Source of the DNA: an archaeon | GTDB lineage: Archaea; Nanobdellota; Nanobdellia; Woesearchaeales; ARS49 | DNA length: 7,389 nt | Direction of reading: 5' to 3' | Assembly (NCBI GenBank): GCA_016213425.1 | Contig: JACRAI010000028.1 | Location: 1 to 7,389 of the forward strand | In this document: in pieces, positions 1 through 6,121 of the stretch | Position numbering within the stretch: position 1 is the first letter of the stretch | Layout of the letters: the number at the start of each line of letters is the position of its first letter | Translations under genes and position numbers: made by a program | Notes under the pieces: model-generated | Seen by the model: the letters and a program-made list of their open reading frames with translations, nothing else | Told to the model about the DNA's origin: nothing | Databases searched by the model: none

Positions 1-444
1 AATTAAGTCAAGAGAAGTTCCTATAGTATACCCTCTTTTTACTGCACTGGAGGCAGTTGTTCTTACACACATTGAAGCTGCAACACCCATAAGTGTAAGA
101 TCATCTGAATCAAGTTCATTTAGCACTCCGTTAAAATCTGGCGTGCTGCCTTCTCGGAAAGCATCAAAAGCATATTTTGTAACTATTCTAGATCTAGGAA
201 CTTGACTACACTTGTCAAGTAAAACTGGGGAAGTTGTTAGATTTCCTTTATTAAAATATTCCACAATAACAACAGGAACATCATTCTTGGCGCAATAATC
301 TAAAACTTCCAATTGTGAAGAAATCAATACTTTTCCTGCAGGACTAAAAAGGTCATCAATAGGATCGTACTGCATATCAATAAGAATAACTGCAGGATTC
401 ATTTTGATACCGCTTCTTTGTTCTGAAAGTTGAGTTGTGATCAT
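1..444 (-). CDS. Isochorismatase-family cysteine hydrolase, partial (C-terminus off the left edge)
   Basis: Only the first 148 codons are in the window, with no stop. The family hydrolyses small amides or enol ethers (nicotinamidase, isochorismatase, N-carbamoyl amidases) in the cytoplasm; the substrate cannot be told here. The fold is recognisable: a hydrophobic strand ending in the first catalytic Asp (VILIDMQ, D23), the catalytic Lys in TKYAFDAF (K90), and the nucleophile in GVAASMCV (C126). The family's usual A-x-x-G-Y tail (ASSAVKRGY) follows, then a strand leading to D146. The Asp-Lys-Cys triad is complete, so it should be active. The start at 444 has a GAGGT ribosome site 6 bases upstream and makes an ATGA overlap with the preceding kinase-like gene. 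An in-frame ATG at 402 begins just before the conserved core, but the 444 start fits the operon better. It is the last visible gene of the five-gene operon. The general family is secure; the reaction is unknown. Confidence 0.88.
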   Translation of the reverse strand, partial: MITTQLSEQRSGIKMNPAVILIDMQYDPIDDLFSPAGKVLISSQLEVLDYCAKNDVPVVIVEYFNKGNLTTSPVLLDKCSQVPRSRIVTKYAFDAFREGSTPDFNGVLNELDSDDLTLMGVAASMCVRTTASSAVKRGYTIGTSLDLI

Positions 445-2027
445 TTTTTACCTCTACATTCCTTATTCATGTAAGGTAAGAAGAATAATTGATAATATGA
501 GTCTGGGTCTTTTTCGAATTTTTCCTTAATATCTTTGTTGTCTTCTGTTTGTGTTGTTAAATAATCAATTCTTGCTTTTGCGATTTCCAGACTTTCTTGA
601 GCTTCGGGAGTGCTGATATGTTGCAGTAAATCTATTTCTTCTTCTAAAAATCTTTTTGCTCCTTCAATAAATAAGTAAGGCAAATCTTTTTTGTCAACAT
701 ATCTGTTTTTCAGCAACGATTTTGCTGCACTAACTTGTTTTCTTGCGGGTGTGCTTCTTCCTTTTCTTTGCGCGTAGACTTTTGGAGCAAAAAATTCACC
801 CCATACTGAAGTAATAAACCCTTTATACCCTGTGCTTTGATCCCAATTGACTCCTAATTCTTCTGCAATTGTTGAATAAAACATATTTGCTTCACTTTCT
901 GTTATTCCGGGAACTTCTCTTATTTTTTCTAACACTTTTTCCAAGAAATTATGAGGGTCTTTTATTTCTTTTAATCTTCTGCAGTCCGCGAAATCTGTTA
1001 AAACATAACTTTTTCCAGTCCAAACTAGGTTTTCTGGCTGAATATTGCTGTGTAAAATAATTTCTTCTAGTTTTGCTAATTCTGCATAATGTTTTCCCAC
1101 AGATCTAGCTAGCTTTTCTAATCTTACCTTACTTAGTTTTGGAAACACTGAATTATTTCTGAATGAACTTCTCACATTGCTAGGAGTTAACCTGATTACG
1201 TACGCTTGATCTTGTCTGTCACTTGTTACACCATAATCTACATTGTTTTTGTAAACAAAGCACGCAGCCACTCTAATTGCTTCTCCTGCTTCGAAAGTGG
1301 AAGTTTTTCTTTGTAATTCTAAATTTTCAAATTCTCTCATACCTTCTGACTGGTCTAAACTGCCGTATCTTTCTCTTCCTTGACCGAAATAATCGCTTCT
1401 GCTCATTGCATTAGTTCTTTCATTATTTCCATCCGGACAACCCACACCTTTTATTTCTACCAAGAATTCTTTTCCATTTATGGTGACTCTCACGGGTTTT
1501 TCTTTGTACAATAAAATTCCTGTTCTTCCTTCAGGATATTTTTCTTCTGTCGAACTCATTAAAACTGAATAGTCGGTTTGTTTTACTCCGCTTGTTCTTA
1601 ACAGTCCTTTTTCTAAAGTTCTAACTAGATTTTCAGGCAAGAAAGAATAATCTTGAGAATGCAAGATTTCTTTAATTTCTTCTTCAGAAAGATATAACGG
1701 AACATTTCTCATCACTCTGTCAGGATTCCAACCCGTGCCGAAAAATATTGGTATTTCATCACTGTAAAAAAGATTTCTGCTGCTTTTGAACTTGTTAGAT
1801 CTTGATTTTTTTGTTCTTATACGTCTATTTTGACCACGAACAATGCTTACTAAACAAGGAAATTGTTCTTTAGGAACCTCCTGAGGATTTTTTTGCAATT
1901 CTAGTTTAGGAAGATGCTGTTTTATTTTATTTTCTTTTTTTTCAAAAATTTCTTGGTCATATACAGATATTATTTTTTCTAAGCAAAGATCATAAACAAT
2001 ATTAAAATTTTCAATTTTTGTTGTCAT
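441..2027 (-). CDS. Protein-kinase-fold protein, divergent and possibly SelO-like (AMPylase or pseudokinase)
   Basis: This 528-residue protein has kinase-fold landmarks in the right order. FLVEIKGVG (residues 188-196) would place the ATP-binding Lys at K193. GMREFENLE (229-237) resembles the SelO helix-C region with its conserved Glu. HSNIQPENLV (326-335) lines up with the HRDLKPEN catalytic loop, and VLTDFADC (342-349) with the DFG metal site. The HRD Asp is Asn here (N328) and the loop Lys is Gln (Q330), while N333 and D345 are kept. SelO-family enzymes also lack the HRD Asp and transfer AMP rather than phosphate, and the IKGxG and MREF segments recall that family, so AMPylation is possible. 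A dead kinase is the alternative. Residues 1-90 are basic and unassigned; 415-500 are charged and mostly helical. It overlaps both neighbours by ATGA. The ribosome site (GAGATG) is weaker than those of its neighbours, consistent with translational coupling. No signal peptide or membrane segment is seen. The family assignment is my inference from motifs. Confidence 0.6.
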   Translation of the reverse strand: MTTKIENFNIVYDLCLEKIISVYDQEIFEKKENKIKQHLPKLELQKNPQEVPKEQFPCLVSIVRGQNRRIRTKKSRSNKFKSSRNLFYSDEIPIFFGTGWNPDRVMRNVPLYLSEEEIKEILHSQDYSFLPENLVRTLEKGLLRTSGVKQTDYSVLMSSTEEKYPEGRTGILLYKEKPVRVTINGKEFLVEIKGVGCPDGNNERTNAMSRSDYFGQGRERYGSLDQSEGMREFENLELQRKTSTFEAGEAIRVAACFVYKNNVDYGVTSDRQDQAYVIRLTPSNVRSSFRNNSVFPKLSKVRLEKLARSVGKHYAELAKLEEIILHSNIQPENLVWTGKSYVLTDFADCRRLKEIKDPHNFLEKVLEKIREVPGITESEANMFYSTIAEELGVNWDQSTGYKGFITSVWGEFFAPKVYAQRKGRSTPARKQVSAAKSLLKNRYVDKKDLPYLFIEGAKRFLEEEIDLLQHISTPEAQESLEIAKARIDYLTTQTEDNKDIKEKFEKDPDSYYQLFFLPYMNKECRGKK

Positions 2028-3874
2028 TTTTTCATCTCTTTCATTTCTCTGTATATTTCCATGAATGATTTCTCTGATTGCCAGAAAGATTCTTCTTCGG
2101 GAAACATTTCTTTGAATTCTTTTTCTAAACTCAGTTGTTTACATATCTTTTTTCCTGTTTTAGATTCATTGTATCTTAATATTTCAAAAAATTTAAGTTT
2201 GTTACCTGGAAAAAGAACTTCTCTTGGTCGCATTGTGTTCATTGGTTCGAATAATTCTTTAAGATGCTGTTGCATAGAATCTGCTGAATACTCTAAGTAA
2301 AAGCTTCTTGATATTGCAACTGCAAAGCTCTTTAACGCATCTTCTTCACTGACTCCGGGATCATAGCTCCTACCTAACCGATTCAAAATAGTCAATGCTT
2401 TTTTTTGTTCTTCATCAAGCACCAACTCTTGTTTCTCAAAGCTTCTTCTTGTTTTAGGATGTGCCTTAAGAATGTCTGTTAAGTTATTCGGACCTTCTTT
2501 GAATGCAGTGTCAAATACTTCTGACAAATAATCTTTAACACAAGGTAAGTTTAATATATCTAGAATTGGTTGTACCCTATTGGATTGTTCATTTAAATAA
2601 CCTGTTAAACTTGAAAAGAAAGAGCAATCTAGCTCCTTTTTTGACCTGTCAACTTTTTCTAAACATTCTTTTAATACTTGATCAAGCCCTTCAATTTTTG
2701 CTTGTTCGGTTTTAATAATTCCCCATCGCTTTACTGCATAGTTGGCAAATAATTCATGTATATTAATTCCTTTTAATTGATCGTGATTTTTTGCAACAAA
2801 ACCTATAAATTCATCCAAGTTTGAGCTGCAAAAATCAAAACATAATTTATTTATATTAGAATAAGTTGATTCATCTTCTTGAGGTGCTTCAGAAAGAGAC
2901 TCTTTTAGTTCACAAACAGTTTGTATTAATTTATCTTTGTCATATCTTGCCTGCATTATCTTGCTTTTTATACTATCTAGACCTGTTAAAGATTTTCCTA
3001 ATTCTTCTCTGAGCACTAAATCAAGTTCTACTAAGTCAAGCCAGCATTGCAACTTTCTTTTTTTATCTTTAAATGTGTCATACGCAACTTGTGCTAGTTT
3101 TGCCTTCGCTAAATTGCTTTCTAATAATTCCAGGTTATGCAAAATTCCTGCGTATTCGAGTTTAATTTCCTGCGCAGAAAATCTGAAGGAGAACGATCCA
3201 TAACTCTTAATTAACATGTTTATTGTCTGTTCTATTAAACCAAAACGAAACGCGTTGCCTCTTTGAGAAGTGCAGTGGTCACCATAAGAAACATGAGGAT
3301 GCACTTCAAAAAATGCCTTAAAAAATTCAGCATCATTAATTTCAACATTATTAATATAAGCAGGAGAACATATATCTACATCACCAGAGTTCATCCTAAC
3401 AGGCCATCCTTCACATTCTTTGATAACTTTGTCAACTGCGCTTCTTAAGCTGCCACTATACTCTTTAACATTAACTTTATCTTGCAATTCTGCAGGAACT
3501 TTTGTTCCTTTGGGAATTAGTAAAGTCATTTCTGGAGTTAAACATAAATCGCCTAATATGAATGTATCATGTGCAAACAAATTAACCACTTGGTTTTCTA
3601 AAGATTTTAGTGGAGAAATCACTGCATAAGGAGTCTCCTCCCAACTATGTCCTCCATGTTCTCTAACTAACTCTCCTAGAGCAAAGTGAAGTGTTGGTCT
3701 AAAACAAGGAGGTTCTTCTCCCTTCCATTCGGTATTATAAGAAATATCTCTAGCACCTGCTTTCATAACACCTTCAGAAGGTAAAATTGGTGTTGCATGA
3801 ACAGCATACACTTTAGATAAAAGTTCATCTAAAGGTGGCGGGTTAGTGCATGAATACAAAAATCTTCTACTCAT
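2024..3874 (-). CDS. Large protein of unknown family; N-terminal part possibly ADP-ribosyltransferase-like
   Basis: I do not recognise this 616-residue protein as a named family. The first 125 residues look like a compact alpha/beta domain. It has VYAVHATPILPSEGV (22-36), then CFRPTLHFALGELV (57-70), PYAVISPL (82-89) and DTFILGDLCLTPEMTLLIPKGT (103-124). An H-x-T strand followed by a 'G' turn is reminiscent of ADP-ribosyltransferase-like folds (KptA, DarT and related), but I cannot place the remaining catalytic residues, so this is a weak guess. A second conserved-looking patch, VHPHVSYGDHCTSQRGNAFRFG (191-212), is rich in His (H192, H194, H200) and could bind metal or a phosphate. From about 230 to the end the protein is mainly charged helices, possibly coiled coil around 245-335. 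It shows no signal peptide or membrane helix. It is joined by ATGA overlaps to the methyltransferase-like gene upstream and the kinase-like gene downstream, with a GAGGTG ribosome site before its start. It is probably the operon's most specific component. Confidence 0.85.
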   Translation of the reverse strand: MSRRFLYSCTNPPPLDELLSKVYAVHATPILPSEGVMKAGARDISYNTEWKGEEPPCFRPTLHFALGELVREHGGHSWEETPYAVISPLKSLENQVVNLFAHDTFILGDLCLTPEMTLLIPKGTKVPAELQDKVNVKEYSGSLRSAVDKVIKECEGWPVRMNSGDVDICSPAYINNVEINDAEFFKAFFEVHPHVSYGDHCTSQRGNAFRFGLIEQTINMLIKSYGSFSFRFSAQEIKLEYAGILHNLELLESNLAKAKLAQVAYDTFKDKKRKLQCWLDLVELDLVLREELGKSLTGLDSIKSKIMQARYDKDKLIQTVCELKESLSEAPQEDESTYSNINKLCFDFCSSNLDEFIGFVAKNHDQLKGINIHELFANYAVKRWGIIKTEQAKIEGLDQVLKECLEKVDRSKKELDCSFFSSLTGYLNEQSNRVQPILDILNLPCVKDYLSEVFDTAFKEGPNNLTDILKAHPKTRRSFEKQELVLDEEQKKALTILNRLGRSYDPGVSEEDALKSFAVAISRSFYLEYSADSMQQHLKELFEPMNTMRPREVLFPGNKLKFFEILRYNESKTGKKICKQLSLEKEFKEMFPEEESFWQSEKSFMEIYREMKEMKK

Positions 3875-4569
3875 GCTAGCACCTCAACTTTTCTGTAGAC
3901 TGCAGGTTTCCAGTAGCAGTTTTCTTGAGATTTTGCTTTTCTTGTTAGTTCTTCGTCAACAAATAATTCTTTAGGTAGGAAATTTCCTAATTCTTCAAAC
4001 ATTTCATCATGATCTGCAACATAAATTAATCCTCCGGCAGGAAGATTTGTTGCTATTTGCTTTAATGCACCAGTTATATCTTTTCTGGAAATAGTTGCAG
4101 CATCATAAAAAAGAATGTTTGATAAATATATTTTTGTAAAGCCAAGTTTGCTTCCAGCGAGAGGTATTATATCTGTCGGGTGTTCAACAGTAAGATTTCC
4201 TAAATTTTGTTGAATTGCAGCCAGCCTTCCGGGTTTAGAGTAATAATTGTTTCTTTTTTTGAAACAGTCCGGAGCTAAAAAACGATAAGCAAGCACGTTT
4301 TCATTCCAGTAAGCAAAATCTTCATCAAATTCTGTAACTAAAAATCTGCGACCATCATTTTGATGTAATGCTTGAACTCTTTTTCTCACTAAAAAAATTT
4401 GTGAAGGACTTACATCAACAGCAGTAACTCTGCATCCTGATTCCAGCATTGCAAAAGCCTGATCACCGCAACCAGCAACAGCAAGAACATTATCTGAAGG
4501 TTGTAAATCTAAACCTTTAACTATTGCATCTAAAGATTCATTCACGTAAGTATATCTAGGAGGTTTCAT
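3871..4569 (-). CDS. Class I SAM-dependent transferase, DUF3419/BtaA-like
   Basis: A 232-residue Rossmann-type SAM enzyme. Motif I is DNVLAVAGCGDQA (26-38). The acidic residue expected to hold the SAM ribose is D52 in VTAVDVSPSQIFLVRKR (48-64), and the motif IV/V region is KIYLSNILFYD (146-156). A late strand, GGLIYVADHDE, follows near 180. The combination of an early Y-x-Y-V-N-E-S segment, 'GCGDQA', 'VDVSPSQ' followed by a basic helix, and 'LSNI' is close to DUF3419. That family includes BtaA, which moves the 3-amino-3-carboxypropyl group of SAM onto diacylglycerol. Known members are usually much longer, so this could be a trimmed relative or an ordinary methyltransferase. It acts in the cytoplasm; the acceptor is unknown and may be the product of a neighbouring gene. 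The start lies in an ATGA overlap with the peptidase gene, with GGAG upstream, and the stop lies in another ATGA overlap. The SAM-enzyme class is firm; the group transferred is inference. Confidence 0.8.
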   Translation of the reverse strand: MKPPRYTYVNESLDAIVKGLDLQPSDNVLAVAGCGDQAFAMLESGCRVTAVDVSPSQIFLVRKRVQALHQNDGRRFLVTEFDEDFAYWNENVLAYRFLAPDCFKKRNNYYSKPGRLAAIQQNLGNLTVEHPTDIIPLAGSKLGFTKIYLSNILFYDAATISRKDITGALKQIATNLPAGGLIYVADHDEMFEELGNFLPKELFVDEELTRKAKSQENCYWKPAVYRKVEVLA

Positions 4570-5213
4570 TGGGTCACTCCGTGAATATAATGCTCTTTTG
4601 TTCTAACTAATTCTTGAGCTCTTTCAAGAGTTTTTTTATAGACATCAACAATGGCAATTTTACTAAAATCAGGTTGAGGAATTGAAACACCGTTTCTTTC
4701 AAGTTCTGTGTTTAATTTTTCTAAACACAAGAACATGAAATAATTAGCTCCTAATTCTGAAGCAGTTTTATCCTTCTTGATTATAGGGTACACTCTGTGG
4801 CCTACTTCATGAAATACATCTGTTAACATTGCGAGATTTGGTTTGTTGCGATAAAAAATCAAGAACCCTTCGATATTTACTCCTTGAGATTGTTCGGGTT
4901 TGCAGCCAACTTCTTTTTCAAAAGAACCGCCAAACACGCCGTTCATTGCTTGAACATAAAACTCATCAGGAATTACATACATACTAACACAGTCTGTTAA
5001 TGCTTCTCCAGTTAAAGATTCAAAAATTCTATTCCAAACAATATCACATAAAGTTCTAGATCTTCCATCAAAATATCCTTGAAAATTAGCAGGATTAAAA
5101 AGTTCAGAACTGACAAGTCTAAACAAACCTTCATACGTTCCAGTTTTATTAGTATTTACAGTTAATTCTTTGAATGCTTTTTTAGGTTTTGGAAATGCAT
5201 GTAATAATAGCAT
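4566..5213 (-). CDS. HExxH zinc metalloprotease-like protein (ImmA/IrrE-like gluzincin)
   Basis: First gene of the minus-strand operon, 215 residues. The core is DVFHEVGHRVYPIIKK (132-147) followed by TASELGANYFMF (150-161). This gives zinc ligands H135 and H139, catalytic Glu E136, and a third ligand E153 fourteen residues after the second His. That spacing, and the E-x-x-A-N-x-F context, match gluzincin peptidases of the ImmA/IrrE (DUF955) type. It lacks the fused HTH that many of those carry. A 'YVIPDEFY' strand (79-86) and a hydrophobic 'GFLIFYRN' strand (116-123) before the motif would form the sheet. No signal peptide is evident, so it should act in the cytoplasm, perhaps cleaving a repressor or a precursor peptide. 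The start at 5213 has a perfect GGAGG 7 bases upstream and a TATA box about 50 bases upstream. Its stop overlaps the next start (ATGA). The metalloprotease fold is fairly secure; the target is unknown. Confidence 0.78.
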   Translation of the reverse strand: MLLLHAFPKPKKAFKELTVNTNKTGTYEGLFRLVSSELFNPANFQGYFDGRSRTLCDIVWNRIFESLTGEALTDCVSMYVIPDEFYVQAMNGVFGGSFEKEVGCKPEQSQGVNIEGFLIFYRNKPNLAMLTDVFHEVGHRVYPIIKKDKTASELGANYFMFLCLEKLNTELERNGVSIPQPDFSKIAIVDVYKKTLERAQELVRTKEHYIHGVTQ

Positions 5214-5220
5214 TTAACAC

Positions 5221-5225
5221 CCTCC
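5221..5225 (-). promoter_or_regulatory. Ribosome-binding site of the operon's first gene
   Basis: On the minus strand this reads GGAGG, ending 7 bases before the ATG at 5213. It fixes the start of the metalloprotease-like gene and shows that this transcript, unlike the divergent one, has a short leader. Confidence 0.75.
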
Positions 5226-5260
5226 TGCCATAGTATTTTACTCTTTAATAGCAATCTCAG

Positions 5261-5275
5261 TATTTAAAGCTTTCG
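5261..5275 (-). promoter_or_regulatory. Archaeal promoter (BRE + TATA box) of the five-gene minus-strand operon
   Basis: Read on the minus strand, CGAAAGC is followed by TTTAAATA (5268-5261), a good BRE/TATA pair. With the usual archaeal distance of about 26 bases, transcription would start near 5238, giving a leader of about 25 bases that contains the GGAGG site. No other promoter-like element is seen inside the operon, whose genes all overlap. Confidence 0.7.
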
Positions 5276-5282
5276 TTTTTTT

Positions 5283-5298
5283 ACTACTTTAAAGTAGT
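5283..5298. promoter_or_regulatory. Perfect 16-bp palindrome between the divergent promoters (candidate operator)
   Basis: ACTACTTT is followed directly by its exact reverse complement AAAGTAGT. It lies 14 bases upstream of the operon's TATA box and 18 bases upstream of the plus-strand TATA box, where a dimeric regulator could control both. The flanking TAGTTA (5295-5300) recurs at 5326-5331 inside the second inverted repeat, hinting at a shared half-site. Regulator binding is inference; the winged-HTH protein encoded next door is the obvious candidate. Confidence 0.55.
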
Positions 5299-5309
5299 TA
5301 TTCATTTTT

Positions 5310-5324
5310 GGAAAGATTTAAATA
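5310..5324 (+). promoter_or_regulatory. Archaeal promoter (BRE + TATA) of the wHTH-nucleotidyltransferase gene
   Basis: GGAAAGA followed by TTTAAATA (5317-5324). The TATA centre is about 28 bases from the ATG at 5349, so transcription should begin at or within a couple of bases of the start codon. No ribosome-binding site precedes that ATG, which fits a leaderless mRNA. Confidence 0.7.
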
Positions 5325-5350
5325 ATAGTTAGTCTAAACCTAACTATTAT
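5322..5350. promoter_or_regulatory. Inverted repeat with 11-bp perfect arms over the TATA box and start codon (candidate autoregulatory operator)
   Basis: ATAATAGTTAG (5322-5332) and its exact reverse complement CTAACTATTAT (5340-5350) flank a 7-base spacer. The left arm covers the last bases of the TATA box and the right arm includes the first two bases of the ATG at 5349. A protein bound here would block TBP and polymerase, so the winged-HTH product of this gene probably represses itself. The 29-base site could alternatively form a hairpin, but the likely leaderless start would leave it mostly outside the mRNA. Confidence 0.65.
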
Positions 5351-5894
5351 GAGGAAGGAAGAAAATGTTCTTGAACTATTTTTTAATGAGCCGTCCAAAC
5401 ATTGGCATTTTGAAGAGATACTCAGGAAAGCAAATATTAGCAGACCTCAAGTAAACAATTGGCTTAAGAAATTAATAAAAGAAGAAATTGTTAGACGAGT
5501 TAAAGAAAAAGGAAAAATGCCTTATTACGTTGGCTTTTTTGAAAATCCTAACTTTCAAAGTAGAAAAAGGTTGTTTGCTCTAGAAAGAATGCAGAAGACA
5601 GGATTTTTAAGTCACTTAATAAGTTTGGAAAAGGCCAAAACAATAATAGTTTTTGGCAGCTTCACAAGAGGTGATTGGTATAGTGACAGTGATATCGACT
5701 TGTTTATTTATGGTAACGCAGAAAACTTTGATAGAGGAGAATATCAACTAAAACTTGGAAGAGAAATTCAAGTCTTCAATCCTAAAACTAAGGAAGACTT
5801 AAAAAAATTTGAATCAGGCTTCATGAGAAACATTTTAAGAGGCATAACAGTAAAAGGATTATTTAACTTTCTGGAGGTGAGTATAAATGCGTGA
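5349..5894 (+). CDS. Winged-HTH / minimal nucleotidyltransferase (MNT) fusion protein
   Basis: A 181-residue two-domain protein. Residues 1-65 form a winged helix: recognition-helix region ISRPQVNNWLKKLIKEE (30-46), then the wing EEIVRRVKEKGKMPYYVGF (45-63). Residues about 95-180 form a small nucleotidyltransferase domain with IIVFGSFTRGDWYSDSDIDLFI (99-120), the GS-x10-D-x-D signature: G103, S104, D115 and D117. The third acidic residue of the polymerase-beta-type site, normally in a 'vDvv' strand, seems to be Q141 in EIQVFN, with E139 nearby, so catalysis may be altered. Stand-alone MNT proteins usually pair with HEPN toxins and act as antitoxins by AMPylating them; HTH-MNT fusions are common in archaea and their role is less clear. 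The promoter carries an inverted repeat suited to autoregulation, and the gene is divergent from the five-gene operon, which it may also control. The start is probably leaderless. Confidence 0.88.
   Translation: MRKEENVLELFFNEPSKHWHFEEILRKANISRPQVNNWLKKLIKEEIVRRVKEKGKMPYYVGFFENPNFQSRKRLFALERMQKTGFLSHLISLEKAKTIIVFGSFTRGDWYSDSDIDLFIYGNAENFDRGEYQLKLGREIQVFNPKTKEDLKKFESGFMRNILRGITVKGLFNFLEVSINA
5873..5880 (+). promoter_or_regulatory. Strong ribosome-binding site inside the end of the MNT gene
   Basis: GGAGGTGA lies 6 bases before an ATG at 5887. A site this good implies that a second gene is, or was, translated from the same mRNA, overlapping the MNT stop by 8 bases. Confidence 0.65.
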
Positions 5895-6038
5895 AATAAG
5901 AACAAACAGAAATGCAAGCCTATATTATGGAAAACTTTTAACATATGCAGATTGGAAAGAGTAGAATTACAAACAAAATTATACATTAAAACTTTGAAAG
6001 AAAAGATTGAAAAACTTTTGAAAAAAGAAAACCTTTAA
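5887..6038 (+). pseudogene. Small partner gene of the MNT protein, apparently frameshifted
   Basis: The reading frame from the ATG at 5887 gives 25 residues (starting MREIRTNRNASLYYGK, ending YADWKE) and stops at 5962-5964. The preceding frame, open through this point, continues without a stop to TAA at 6036-6038 and encodes a lysine-rich helical tail, RVELQTKLYIKTLKEKIEKL and onward. Restoring one A to the AAA at 5956-5958 would join the two into a single protein of about 50 residues. The strong ribosome site and the overlap with the MNT gene indicate a real translated gene. By analogy with MNT pairs a HEPN partner is expected here, but the sequence is far too short for one and shows no R-x4-6-H motif. 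It may be a truncated remnant, a small protein with a recent frameshift, or a sequencing error. If only the first frame is used, the product is a 25-residue peptide. Confidence 0.4.
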
Positions 6039-6041
6039 ATA
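6034..6041 (+). promoter_or_regulatory. Orphan TATA box
   Basis: TTTAAATA, identical to the boxes of the divergent promoters, with purines and A-rich sequence upstream. It predicts transcription from about 6065. No convincing gene starts there: an ATG at 6067 gives only nine codons. It could drive a short RNA or simply be AT-rich background. Confidence 0.35.
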
Positions 6042-6064
6042 AACCAGTCAATTCTGAAGTATTA

Positions 6065-6111
6065 CAATGACAAAAAGTGATTGTCTTCATTGTTAGTGAA
6101 TTCTTTATTTT
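6065..6111 (+). other. Imperfect hairpin followed by a T-rich tract
   Basis: CAATGACA (6065-6072) can pair with TGTC (6082-6085) and ATTG (6089-6092), with a three-base bulge, and is followed by T-rich sequence ending TTTATTTT (6104-6111). It begins where the orphan TATA box would start transcription. It could be a very short RNA with its terminator, or the terminator of the MNT transcript. The stem is weak, so this is tentative. Otherwise I see nothing in the stretch from 6039 to 6121. Confidence 0.25.
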
Positions 6112-6121
6112 AAGTAGAAAT

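Noticed and set aside
869..3629. Several plus-strand open frames of 61-88 codons opposite the two largest operon genes
   Set aside because: They lie antisense to well-supported coding sequence, have no ribosome sites, and give Phe/Leu/Ser-rich compositions typical of reverse-strand shadows.
5940..5975. Programmed ribosomal frameshift joining the two halves of the small gene after MNT
   Set aside because: No slippery heptamer of the X-XXY-YYZ form lies in the right frame; a one-base deletion in an A run is simpler.
5768..5986. Minus-strand frame of 72 codons opposite the end of the MNT gene
   Set aside because: It is antisense to the nucleotidyltransferase domain, with no promoter or ribosome site.
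6067..6096. Nine-codon frame with a Cys-x-x-Cys motif at the predicted start of the orphan promoter
   Set aside because: It is too short to support as a gene; the hairpin reading is at least as likely.
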